Shown: piece by piece, positions 17,060-25,066 of the stretch
Position numbering within the stretch: the first letter of the stretch is position 1
Layout of the letters: each line of letters starts with the position of its first letter
Assembly (NCBI RefSeq): GCF_947626835.1
Contig: NZ_CANQTS010000025.1
Coordinates: 1-34,116 of the forward strand
From: an uncultured Acinetobacter sp.
GTDB taxonomy: Bacteria > Pseudomonadota > Gammaproteobacteria > Pseudomonadales > Moraxellaceae
DNA length: 34,116 nt
Reading direction: 5' to 3'
Notes under the pieces: model-generated
What the model saw: the letters and a program-made list of their open reading frames with translations, nothing else
The model's database searches: none
What the model was told of the DNA's origin: nothing
Program-made: the position numbers and the translations under genes

Positions 17060-17084
17060 AAAAAGCACCTTCGGGTGCTTTTTT
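17060..17084 (+). terminator. Terminator after the YceI gene
   Basis: AAAAAGCACC, TTCG loop, GGTGCTTTTTT: a perfect stem with a T-run. Confidence 0.92.
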
Positions 17085-17106
17085 AGATTTAATATTCGGG
17101 CAAGTT

Positions 17107-17814
17107 TTAATTTAATTGCTTGAGAAAATCGATTAACACTTGTGGAGCGACAGCTTCAAGTTGAGGCAATAAGCGCTCACAATTGCCACGTAAGCTGCCA
17201 ATCTTAATGTTTGCTTGACGTAGCGCTAGGCTATGACCAATTAACCATTTTTCTATGCTATCGGTAGCAATCTCAATATGAAATGGTAAAGCCAATATAT
17301 TGTGTCCATAGATAAATGCAGGCGACGCTGTAGGTGTAGCAGCTGCCAGTCGGTGTGCGCCTTGTGGTAATTCAAACTCATCGCTTTGCCAGTGCAACAC
17401 GTCTAAAGTGGCCAATGGTGCCAATAAAGAGCCCGCTTCATCATTGAGCTGTAAGGTTGACCAACTGATATGTTGCTGTGCTTGAGCTTTAACCGTTGCA
17501 CCTAAGGCATAAGCAATCAGGGCTGCACCTAAGCCAATGCCTAAGGTCGGTAAATTTGCAGCAATACGGGCTTTTAGAAGTTGAATTTCTTGCTTTAAAA
17601 AAGGGTAGTCTAACCGATCATGTACACTCAGTGGTCCGCCTAAAATGATGGTTAAGCCTTTATGTTGCAAAGCACGGCTTAAATCTTCAACCCCTGCTTC
17701 TACATAACGTACCCTTAAACCTACGCTATACAGTGCATCTTCCCATATGCCTAAATCTTCAAAAGCCACATGTTGAATGGCATATACAGTATCTGGGAAA
17801 TCAGCAGCAAACAT
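17107..17814 (-). CDS. Class-I glutamine amidotransferase homologue lacking the nucleophile Cys
   Basis: 235 residues with the class-I GATase layout: GGPLSVHD (residues 59-66), the nucleophile elbow at 91-98, and the His-x-Glu of the triad in LPFHIE (His179, Glu181). The elbow, normally LGICLGAQ, reads LGIGLGAA here: codon GGC at 17535-17533 puts Gly at position 94 where Cys is needed, and the following Gln is Ala. Amide hydrolysis from glutamine should not be possible. Family members free of a synthetase partner act on small gamma-glutamyl or amide substrates. This copy may be a regulatory or binding protein, or decaying. The start is supported by AGGA seven bases upstream of the ATG. It stands alone. 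Confidence 0.88.
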   Translation of the reverse strand: MFAADFPDTVYAIQHVAFEDLGIWEDALYSVGLRVRYVEAGVEDLSRALQHKGLTIILGGPLSVHDRLDYPFLKQEIQLLKARIAANLPTLGIGLGAALIAYALGATVKAQAQQHISWSTLQLNDEAGSLLAPLATLDVLHWQSDEFELPQGAHRLAAATPTASPAFIYGHNILALPFHIEIATDSIEKWLIGHSLALRQANIKIGSLRGNCERLLPQLEAVAPQVLIDFLKQLN

Positions 17815-18013
17815 CAGGCATCCTATGGGGGTTAAATCAAAAAACTCACTATAAAATAAAAATGCCCAAGAACAAGCAATAAATTCTGCATGGCCATCAA
17901 AAAATAAAGCGGCTTGTGTAACTTAAAGCGCAACGGGCTTTGTTACGCACAGACATACGTATTTAGATAGATTTTTGCTACACTACTTGGCTATTACCTT
18001 TGACGCTGACATT

Positions 18014-19312
18014 ATGAAAAAAAAGATTGTGTTAGATGGTTTGCGATCGGTTGCGCGTATGGGCGAAACAGCAGTGATTGCAGCCAAAGCCGGAATTAAG
18101 TATGCCAAAGATCGCCCAAGCAACGCCAAGTTGATGCGTGAAACCTTTGAAGATTTAGGTTCGACTTATATTAAGCTCGGTCAATTTATTGCCAGCACAC
18201 CATCGCTTTTTCCGCGTGAATATGTTGAAGAATTTCAAGGCTGTTTAGATCAAACCCCAACATTGGCCTTTGATTATATTTTAAAGGTGTTAGAAGAGGA
18301 ATTTGCTGGACGTCGTTTAGATGAGATTTTTGCCTCTATTGATGAGCAGCCTTTGGCATCTGCGTCTATTGCACAGGTGCATGCAGCACGTTTGGTGAGT
18401 GGCGAAAATGTCGTCATTAAAGTGCAAAAGCCGGGTGTGGATACCATTTTGAACACCGATTTAAATGTTCTGCATGTGGTGACTAAGTTGCTTGAAAAAG
18501 CGGTACCTAAAGTGAAATTTGCATCACTTGCTGATATCGTTGAAGAAATTAAAGTGCGTATGGTGCGCGAAGTTGACTTTATTGAAGAAGCGCAAAACTT
18601 AGATGATTTTGTACAATATTTAAATCTAACTCAAAACCAAAAAGCCACTGCACCTAAGGTTTATCATCAATATTCTACCCGCCGTGTACTGACCATGGAA
18701 CGTTTTTATGGTGTACCGCTAACGGATTTTGAAGTGGTCAAACGTGTTAGTAATGATCCATCTCAAGTGCTCATTACCGCTATGAATACCTGGTTTGGCA
18801 GCCTGATGCTATGTAAGAGTTTCCATGCTGACTTACACGCCGGCAACTTAATGTTGCTTGAAGATGGGCGTGTGGGCTTTATTGATTTTGGGATTGTCGG
18901 ACAGCTCAATCCTGAAGTGTGGACAGCATCTATGGCGTTTATGGACGCGTTACAACAGACCAATTATCCGTTAATGGCACAAAATATGCTCAAAATGGGT
19001 ATGACCGCAGATCAAGTCGATGTAAATGTCTTGGCACAAGATTTAGAGCGCCTGTTTGGGGGCGTCATGTTGGCGGATCCACAGCAAGTTTTAAACACCA
19101 ATCCTGCCGATTTAAATGACATTATGCTCGATATGGTGGCGGTAGGTGAGCGTCATGGTATTCGCTTCCCCCGCGACTTTGCATTGCTGTTTAAACAAAT
19201 GCTGTATTTTGATCGCTTTATGCGAGTTTTAGCACCTTATATCGACATTTATGCCGATCAGCGTTTACAGATGGTACAAACCCTTGATCCAAATGTATTA
19301 CTTAAACAATAA
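18014..19312 (+). CDS. ABC1/UbiB family atypical kinase
   Basis: 432 residues. Hallmarks of the ABC1 (ADCK/UbiB) fold are present: the KxGQ motif (KLGQ, residues 54-57), the alanine-rich nucleotide loop ASASIAQVH (115-123), the lysine in VIKVQKPG (Lys137), the catalytic HADLHAGNLML and the metal-binding FIDFGIVG. It lacks the pair of C-terminal membrane helices of UbiB, so it is a paralogue rather than UbiB itself; related proteins affect ubiquinone or membrane-lipid metabolism. The ATG at 18014 starts a basic helix; an upstream TTG at 17975 is unlikely. No good ribosome site is visible. Confidence 0.9.
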   Translation: MKKKIVLDGLRSVARMGETAVIAAKAGIKYAKDRPSNAKLMRETFEDLGSTYIKLGQFIASTPSLFPREYVEEFQGCLDQTPTLAFDYILKVLEEEFAGRRLDEIFASIDEQPLASASIAQVHAARLVSGENVVIKVQKPGVDTILNTDLNVLHVVTKLLEKAVPKVKFASLADIVEEIKVRMVREVDFIEEAQNLDDFVQYLNLTQNQKATAPKVYHQYSTRRVLTMERFYGVPLTDFEVVKRVSNDPSQVLITAMNTWFGSLMLCKSFHADLHAGNLMLLEDGRVGFIDFGIVGQLNPEVWTASMAFMDALQQTNYPLMAQNMLKMGMTADQVDVNVLAQDLERLFGGVMLADPQQVLNTNPADLNDIMLDMVAVGERHGIRFPRDFALLFKQMLYFDRFMRVLAPYIDIYADQRLQMVQTLDPNVLLKQ

Positions 19313-19316
19313 CAAG

Positions 19317-19349
19317 CATAAAAAAGGCCTCAACATGAGGTCTTTTTTT
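19317..19349 (+). terminator. Terminator after the ABC1 kinase gene
   Basis: AGGCCTCA pairs with TGAGGTCT (one G-T pair) around an AACA-type loop, with an A-run before and seven Ts after. Confidence 0.8.
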
Positions 19350-19434
19350 GGGATGAGATTTTGCGAAAGCTACGCGAAGTTTGGTTTTCACGTTACACTA
19401 GCCCACAATCAGCACACAAGAGAGACGAGTGGTT

Positions 19435-19815
19435 ATGGATGCAATTGTCATTGAGGGCTTAAAAGTTGAAACGGTGGTGGGCTGTTTTAATTGGGAGCGG
19501 CAGATTAAACAACCGTTGCTACTTGATTTAGAGATTCAGACCTGTTTGGCACAAGCCGGCGAGTCGGATGATTTGGCACATACCCTCAATTATGCTGAAA
19601 TTTGTGAGATTGCCAATCAGGTGATTGTGGATGCTGCGCCAAAATTGATTGAACATGCAGCAAAATTGGTGGTGGATGCGCTTTTTGCTACCTATTTAAC
19701 AATTGAATCGATTAAAATCACCATCCGTAAGCCTGCCATTATTGCGCAAGCCCATTCAGTAGGAATTCGTCTTGAACGCCACCGACACGATATTCGCCCT
19801 TGCACTGGCGAGTAA
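19435..19815 (+). CDS. folB: Dihydroneopterin aldolase
   Basis: Converts 7,8-dihydroneopterin to 6-hydroxymethyl-dihydropterin in folate synthesis. 126 residues from ATG 19435 (a GTG at 19429 would add two). FolB marks: VVGCFNWERQIKQP near the N-terminus, LNYAEICEIANQV in the middle and the catalytic lysine in IRKPAIIAQAHSVGIRLER. Its last 44 bases overlap folK in another frame, suggesting translational coupling between consecutive pathway enzymes. Confidence 0.92.
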   Translation: MDAIVIEGLKVETVVGCFNWERQIKQPLLLDLEIQTCLAQAGESDDLAHTLNYAEICEIANQVIVDAAPKLIEHAAKLVVDALFATYLTIESIKITIRKPAIIAQAHSVGIRLERHRHDIRPCTGE

Positions 19816-20218
19816 TCATCAGCCTGAACAACATTTTTTTGAAGCCTATCGCCAATTGCATGCTTTAGGTGAGCTGCAATGTTCTGCCATTTATTTAATG
19901 CCATGCCGTGATGGGGTCGGGGCAGATTATTATAATGCTGCCTGTTTACTGACCAGTGATATTGCAGTTGAGCAATTGCTTGAGCAGTTAAAAGCCATGG
20001 AGCATGCCTCAGGTCGGGTGCGTCCCTCGCATCAAATCAGTTTGGATGTGGATTTAATCGCATGGGGCAGTCGCTTAAGTGCAATGCAATTTAATCCTAA
20101 AAAATTGCCTTTGGCTTTAGATGTCAAAATCCCGATGTATGATATGTGGCCCGATCCGGCATTTTGTCATGCAGCACATGCTTACACTCAAGTCCACCTT
20201 AAGCAGTGTGCCGTATAA
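19772..20218 (+). CDS. folK: Divergent 2-amino-4-hydroxy-6-hydroxymethyldihydropteridine pyrophosphokinase (FolK)
   Basis: The next folate step after FolB: transfers pyrophosphate from ATP to hydroxymethyl-dihydropterin. 148 residues. Recognisable are LALASN (family LALGSN), YYNAACLL (family F-x-N-A-V), EQLLEQLKAMEHASGR and the metal-binding SLDVDLI (Asp92, Asp94, matching E. coli D95/D97). It departs from the family in the loop before this: the usual P-R of GPRxxDLD is absent (PSHQISLDVD). It may be a second, atypical HPPK or one with altered activity. The start is TTG at 19772, supported by AGGA seven bases upstream. Confidence 0.8.
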   Translation: MNATDTIFALALASNHQPEQHFFEAYRQLHALGELQCSAIYLMPCRDGVGADYYNAACLLTSDIAVEQLLEQLKAMEHASGRVRPSHQISLDVDLIAWGSRLSAMQFNPKKLPLALDVKIPMYDMWPDPAFCHAAHAYTQVHLKQCAV

Positions 20219-20243
20219 AAAAGCCCGCAACTGCGGGCTTTAA
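20218..20243. terminator. Bidirectional terminator between folK and coq7
   Basis: AAAGCCCGC (20220-20228) pairs with GCGGGCTTT (20233-20241). It is almost the same sequence as the terminator at 11778-11793. Confidence 0.88.
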
Positions 20244-20246
20244 ATT

Positions 20247-20882
20247 TTAAATATAATAGCTGGTGCTGGTCATCAGTTTAGAAATCGCGGTCATGCTCAT
20301 ACGCACGGGCAGTGGCAATTCAACTCCACCTGCGGCAAGTGCGGTATCGCGATGTTGCAACTCATCTGTGTTCATCTGCTGTAAAATTTGATACGAACGC
20401 TGATCTTGGCTGGGCAATTGATCAAGATGTTGTTGTAAGTGCAGGCTGACTTGACGCTCTGTTTCAGCCACAAAACCTAAACTGTAACGGTCACCGGCTA
20501 AACCGGCCAAAGCGCCCATACCAAACGATAAGCTATACCACACTGGATTGAGTAAACTGGTGTGGCTATCGAGTTCTTTTAAACGCTCTTCACACCATGC
20601 CAAATGGTCTTGTTCTTCTGCTGCGGCATGTTGCATCTCTAAACGCACGCTGGGCAATTTAGCGGTGAGCGCTTGACCATGATACAAGGCTTGTGCGCAT
20701 ACCTCACCACTGTGATTTACACGCATTAAACCAGCCACATGACGTGCTTCACTCACAGCAAGCGGGGCATCCATGTGTTGTGCTGGATTGCTGCGCTGTG
20801 CTGTGGTGGCACCCGGCACTAAACTGCGCAAGGCCTGATCAAAAGAATGAATAAGTTTGTCCACGCCGCTATAATGACGCAT
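20247..20882 (-). CDS. coq7: 3-demethoxyubiquinol 3-hydroxylase Coq7
   Basis: A diiron hydroxylase for the last ring hydroxylation of ubiquinone. 211 residues. All six iron ligands are visible: Glu60 (NHSGEVCAQALYHGQ), Glu90 and His93 (EEQDH), Glu142 (AETERQ), and Glu174 and His177 (DELQHRD). A hydrophobic stretch (SLSFGMGALAGLAGD) fits the membrane-surface association known for Coq7. It follows the MFS transporter with a three-base gap and is probably translated from the same mRNA. Coq7 is the oxygen-dependent alternative to UbiF found in Acinetobacter and Pseudomonas. Confidence 0.97.
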   Translation of the reverse strand: MRHYSGVDKLIHSFDQALRSLVPGATTAQRSNPAQHMDAPLAVSEARHVAGLMRVNHSGEVCAQALYHGQALTAKLPSVRLEMQHAAAEEQDHLAWCEERLKELDSHTSLLNPVWYSLSFGMGALAGLAGDRYSLGFVAETERQVSLHLQQHLDQLPSQDQRSYQILQQMNTDELQHRDTALAAGGVELPLPVRMSMTAISKLMTSTSYYI

Positions 20883-20885
20883 AGA

Positions 20886-22205
20886 TTAATTCTCCAAATT
20901 GGCCTGTGTTTGGCGCATCAATTGTTTTAAGCGTTTTAATAACCAAATACTAAAAAGCGCACTTAATACAGCAGTGATACAAAATAAAATATGTATCTCA
21001 ATGTTTAAGACACTTAAAATAATAATCGAAAACACCGCTGAGGACACCATAAATACGGCATTTAAGATATTGTTGGCAGCCACCACCCGTGCCCGATGTG
21101 AACGCGGTGAATAGGCCTGCATCATGGCATATAAAGGCACAATGTAAAAACCTCCACTAATCCCGAGTAAACTGACACTGAGCATGACATGATAATAACT
21201 GGCACCATTGCTAAACAGATCAGCAATGCCTAAACGCTCACCGGTCATTGGCGGAATAAACGTTAAACTAATGGCCAAATAAAATGCAAATACAGTTAAA
21301 CCCAGCATGCCAAACGGCACCATTTTGATATTGACCTCACTGCCACCAATTTTACGGCATAACAAAGAACCTAAACCAATTCCCACAGAAAATAGAGTCA
21401 ACAGTAAACTCACCACATTTTCTGAGCCATGCAAGTTTTCTTGAGTGAGCTGTGGAATTTGCGTTAAATAGGTCGCACCATAAAACCAATACCACGAGTT
21501 ACCCAGCAAAATGGTAAAAATCAGCGGTAAATTTTTGGCATAGCGAAGCGTTTGAAGACTGGTGCGAAAAAAATTCCAATCAATGTTTAAATCAGGCGCA
21601 GGAATGTTTTGTTTTAAAATAAAGCGACTCGCTAAATAGCCTAAGCTAGCAAGACACAGTACCGTGCCGGACACCCACATTAAATTACCATCAGATAGCG
21701 CAATCATGCTGCCACCTAAGATCATGCCCACCAAAATTGCAATGGATGTACCCGATTGAAATAGAGCATTGCCAGACATCAATTCATCGGATTTTAACAC
21801 TTCTGGTAAAATGGCGTATTTGATCGGGCCAAAAAAGGTCGATTGCGTTCCCATTAAAAATAAGGCCAGCAGTAACAACCATAAGTTACCCAATAAAAAG
21901 CCGGCTGTACCCAGCAACATAATCACAATTTCAGCGCCTTTTAAATAACGTACCAACTGGGCACGCTCATATTTATCAGCAATTTGTCCAGCGGTGGCGG
22001 AAAAAATAAAATAAGGCAAAATAAACAGCAAGGCTGCCAAGTTGTTTAAGGTACTGATCTGCGCGTTTTGCTGAGCAATTAATCCGTAAGTAATCACCAA
22101 TAACAAGGCTTGCTTATACACATTGTCGTTTAACGCACCTAAAAATTGGGTTAAAAACATCGGTAAAAAGCGCCGATCGCGCAATAAAGAGGGACGATTT
22201 GACAT
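20886..22205 (-). CDS. MFS transporter, LplT-like
   Basis: About 440 residues with some 12 membrane segments. The N-terminus RDRRFLPMFLTQFLGALNDNVYKQALL and the later GTQSTFFGPIKYAILPE are typical of the LplT (lysophospholipid flippase) branch of the major facilitator family. In E. coli, LplT works with the acyltransferase Aas; no aas is next to it here, so the substrate is unproven. I used ATG at 22205. A GTG at 22217 is possible but its AGGA lies only two bases away. It is upstream of and tightly linked to coq7. Confidence 0.88.
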   Translation of the reverse strand: MSNRPSLLRDRRFLPMFLTQFLGALNDNVYKQALLLVITYGLIAQQNAQISTLNNLAALLFILPYFIFSATAGQIADKYERAQLVRYLKGAEIVIMLLGTAGFLLGNLWLLLLALFLMGTQSTFFGPIKYAILPEVLKSDELMSGNALFQSGTSIAILVGMILGGSMIALSDGNLMWVSGTVLCLASLGYLASRFILKQNIPAPDLNIDWNFFRTSLQTLRYAKNLPLIFTILLGNSWYWFYGATYLTQIPQLTQENLHGSENVVSLLLTLFSVGIGLGSLLCRKIGGSEVNIKMVPFGMLGLTVFAFYLAISLTFIPPMTGERLGIADLFSNGASYYHVMLSVSLLGISGGFYIVPLYAMMQAYSPRSHRARVVAANNILNAVFMVSSAVFSIIILSVLNIEIHILFCITAVLSALFSIWLLKRLKQLMRQTQANLEN

Positions 22206-22328
22206 GGCGTAAGGCACAATCCTGTGTATTGAGTGAAGAAATGTGAGTGTATGATTTATCTGGATGTAAAATCATGTATGATATTTTTTTCTCAAATCAA
22301 TGAAAAATCCATAAAATACGTTGTGATG

Positions 22329-22356
22329 TGTGACGTATGGGTGATTTTTCTATAAT
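22329..22356 (+). promoter_or_regulatory. Probable tamA promoter
   Basis: A perfect TATAAT (22351-22356) with TGTGAC 16 bases upstream, 25 bases before the tamA ATG. The region is AT-rich and also holds the promoter of the divergent MFS-coq7 unit. Confidence 0.45.
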
Positions 22357-22380
22357 CAATAATGAAACTTTGAGTGGTCT

Positions 22381-25044
22381 ATGCGTGCCAGAATTCAATT
22401 AAAGCAGTCAACCTTAAGCGTAAGTTTACCTGTATTGTCATCATATACCCTATGCTGCAGTTTACTGATATTACCTTATAATACTTACGCAGCTGACACC
22501 TTAAGCAATGCCACGCTCCAACTCAAGTCGCAAAATGTAGCGCCTAGGCAAACAGCTGCTCCTGAATTGATCACAGCAGCAGACGGTGTTCATCCAGCTC
22601 AAGCACCAAACAATGATCAGCCAATTGCTCAGATGTCTGCGTTAAATTTTGATGATTTAGAGGCACTTGCACCCATGCCTGTTGATCAAGCTTTGATGAA
22701 TGAGATTTACCAGGTTGCAGAGCAGGCCAAACAAGAGGCACAGGCTTATCGTGCCAGTCAAACACAAACAGCAGATGCGCCTTTAAGCACGCAGCATGTG
22801 ATTGAGATTGAGCAAGCAGATGTACAGGTGGATGCTTTAATAAAAAGTATTCAAGCTGATCGTGACGTGGTGGTTGAGGCAAATCGTACAGGTGCCTCAA
22901 TTGGCGATACAAGTGTAGCAAACACACGTGCCCAAGAGGTTAGGCCGGGCTTGTTTAAACGTTTAGTTAATCGAGTAAGGCCTAGTAATGTTAATGCCGC
23001 CAGTCAAGTGCCACGCATTAGTGCTGAAGTTAAACTTAAGCAAGAGACCAAGCCTGAAGGGTTGAGCGAACAAGCCTATGCTCAAGCGCTAGAGCAACTG
23101 ACCAGCAATATTGAAGCAAAACTATCGAGCTTTACCCAAGAATCATTTGCAGATTTTAATTCGGCTTTGCCGCAATTGCGTAATTTAACCAATCAAGCAG
23201 CGCAAGCAGTGGGTTTTTACGAGGCGGAATTTCGTTTTAGTCAGCTGAGTCCCACTAAAGTGGGGGTCGAGGTTACACCTAAACGTCCGGTTTTAGTTAA
23301 CAATCAGAACATTGAATTTAGTGGAGCAGGTGCCAATCAATCACAATTTCGTGTCATTGGGGTTTTACCTGAATTGACTGAAGGTGATATTTTTCATCAT
23401 GGTCAATATGAAGTCACCAAAGAAAAGATCGTCACTGCTGCAAGCAATAATGGATATTTTGATGCCTATTGGCGCTTACATGATGTCAAAGTAACGCAGC
23501 CCCAACAAACCGCTGATATCAATTTACGTTATGAAACCGGTGATCGTTATCAGCTGGCCCAGCCGGTTTTTCGTATGAGCGACCCGAACCAAGATTTCCC
23601 TTTAGATCTGGATATCTTACACAGTATGGTGGTATGGCAAGATGGGGATGATTATACATTTTGGCGGGTAAATTCATTGGCCAATGCTTTAACCAATTCG
23701 CGTTATTTTAATTATACATCTGTAGATGCTGTGATCCCAGATCCTGTAGAAAAGCAGTTAGAGTTAGCTCCTGATTTACAAGCTTTGGTTGATACTGAAC
23801 AAGCCACCCAAGCGCAACTGCAGGCCAAAGTCAAAGCAGTTGCCGATGCCCCGACGCAAGTGACGCAAAATGTGGTGGATGAAAACCAATTTGCTGGTAC
23901 TACAGATGGGATTGATCAAGACAATTTAGCCCGTTTGCAAACCCAGCAAATGACTCAACAACAAGAAAAAGAGCAATTACGTATACAAGCCAAACAAGAC
24001 AAAAAAATTCCAGTTTTGGTGACCTTAAATGCCGATCAATTGAATACTGTAGAGGCCGGTTTGGGTTATGGAACAGATACGGGGGTACGTTTTCGTGGGC
24101 AGTACCGCCGTGCGATTGTTAATAAACGCGGCCATTCTTTTGATGCCAACTTAGAGCTGTCTGAAATTCGTCAATCAATTGATGGGCGTTATAGTATTCC
24201 GTATAAGCACCCGTTAAATGACTATATTAGTTTGGTGGGCGGGTATGAGCGTGAACAACGTGATGATGTCGCCACCAATGGTAGTTTAGTAATTGAATCT
24301 GCAGTATTGGGTGCTGATCGTATTATTAAAAACCCACGCGGCAGTTGGCAACATACCTTTGGGACACGTTATCGTTTAGACCGTCTGACTGAAAAAGGCA
24401 TTGTGGGACAAGATACCAGTCAAGATACCTATGCTCAGTTTTTATCCAGCCCTGAGCAAGAATCTTTATTATTTGGGTATGAAGTCTCGCAAACCTTAGC
24501 CAATCGTCGTGTGAATCCAAGTAAAGGTTTTAAACAAACCTATAAAGCCGAAATTGGCAGTGAAAATCTACTCACCGACACCGATATTGCCATTTTAAAT
24601 GCCACATGGCATGGCTTATATTCATGGGGCATCAATGAAAACCATCAAATGGTGGGGCGTGCCCAAGCCGGTTATATCGTGGTAGATGAATTTAAAGACA
24701 TTCCTTATAATTTACGCTACTTTACCGGAGGCGACCAAACCATTCGTGGTTTTGACTATAAGAGTTTATCCCCAATTGCCGATGGCTATAAAATTGGTGG
24801 GCAAGCCTTAGGGATTGGATCATTGGAATATAATTATCAATTTAAACCGGGTTGGCGTGCAGCTGTCTTTAGTGATGTAGGTAATGCCTATGACAAAGAC
24901 TTTAGTAACCCAACCGAATATGGGGTTGGGGTTGGGGTACGCTGGGCATCTCCAATTGGTCCGATTCGTATTGATGTCGCGTCTGGTATTTCAGATGACG
25001 GCCATCCAATTCGCGTTCATTTCTTTATTGGCTCTGCACTATAG
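22381..25044 (+). CDS. tamA: TamA-like outer-membrane assembly protein (BamA superfamily)
   Basis: 887 residues. A signal peptide (cut near residue 37, NTYA/ADT) is followed by about 170 residues of Gln/Ala-rich, probably disordered sequence. POTRA-like domains run from about 190 to 440, a Gln-rich insertion from about 450 to 550, and a C-terminal Omp85 beta-barrel from about 560 with TIRGFDYKSLSP (the family V/I-R-G-F motif) and a final barrel strand ending in FIGSAL. TamA with TamB helps assemble some outer-membrane proteins and moves phospholipids to the outer membrane. E. coli TamA is 577 residues, so the two extra segments are unusual. tamB starts 22 bases after its stop. Confidence 0.9.
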   Translation: MRARIQLKQSTLSVSLPVLSSYTLCCSLLILPYNTYAADTLSNATLQLKSQNVAPRQTAAPELITAADGVHPAQAPNNDQPIAQMSALNFDDLEALAPMPVDQALMNEIYQVAEQAKQEAQAYRASQTQTADAPLSTQHVIEIEQADVQVDALIKSIQADRDVVVEANRTGASIGDTSVANTRAQEVRPGLFKRLVNRVRPSNVNAASQVPRISAEVKLKQETKPEGLSEQAYAQALEQLTSNIEAKLSSFTQESFADFNSALPQLRNLTNQAAQAVGFYEAEFRFSQLSPTKVGVEVTPKRPVLVNNQNIEFSGAGANQSQFRVIGVLPELTEGDIFHHGQYEVTKEKIVTAASNNGYFDAYWRLHDVKVTQPQQTADINLRYETGDRYQLAQPVFRMSDPNQDFPLDLDILHSMVVWQDGDDYTFWRVNSLANALTNSRYFNYTSVDAVIPDPVEKQLELAPDLQALVDTEQATQAQLQAKVKAVADAPTQVTQNVVDENQFAGTTDGIDQDNLARLQTQQMTQQQEKEQLRIQAKQDKKIPVLVTLNADQLNTVEAGLGYGTDTGVRFRGQYRRAIVNKRGHSFDANLELSEIRQSIDGRYSIPYKHPLNDYISLVGGYEREQRDDVATNGSLVIESAVLGADRIIKNPRGSWQHTFGTRYRLDRLTEKGIVGQDTSQDTYAQFLSSPEQESLLFGYEVSQTLANRRVNPSKGFKQTYKAEIGSENLLTDTDIAILNATWHGLYSWGINENHQMVGRAQAGYIVVDEFKDIPYNLRYFTGGDQTIRGFDYKSLSPIADGYKIGGQALGIGSLEYNYQFKPGWRAAVFSDVGNAYDKDFSNPTEYGVGVGVRWASPIGPIRIDVASGISDDGHPIRVHFFIGSAL

Positions 25045-25066
25045 GCTTTAGGGTAAGCAAAACAAT

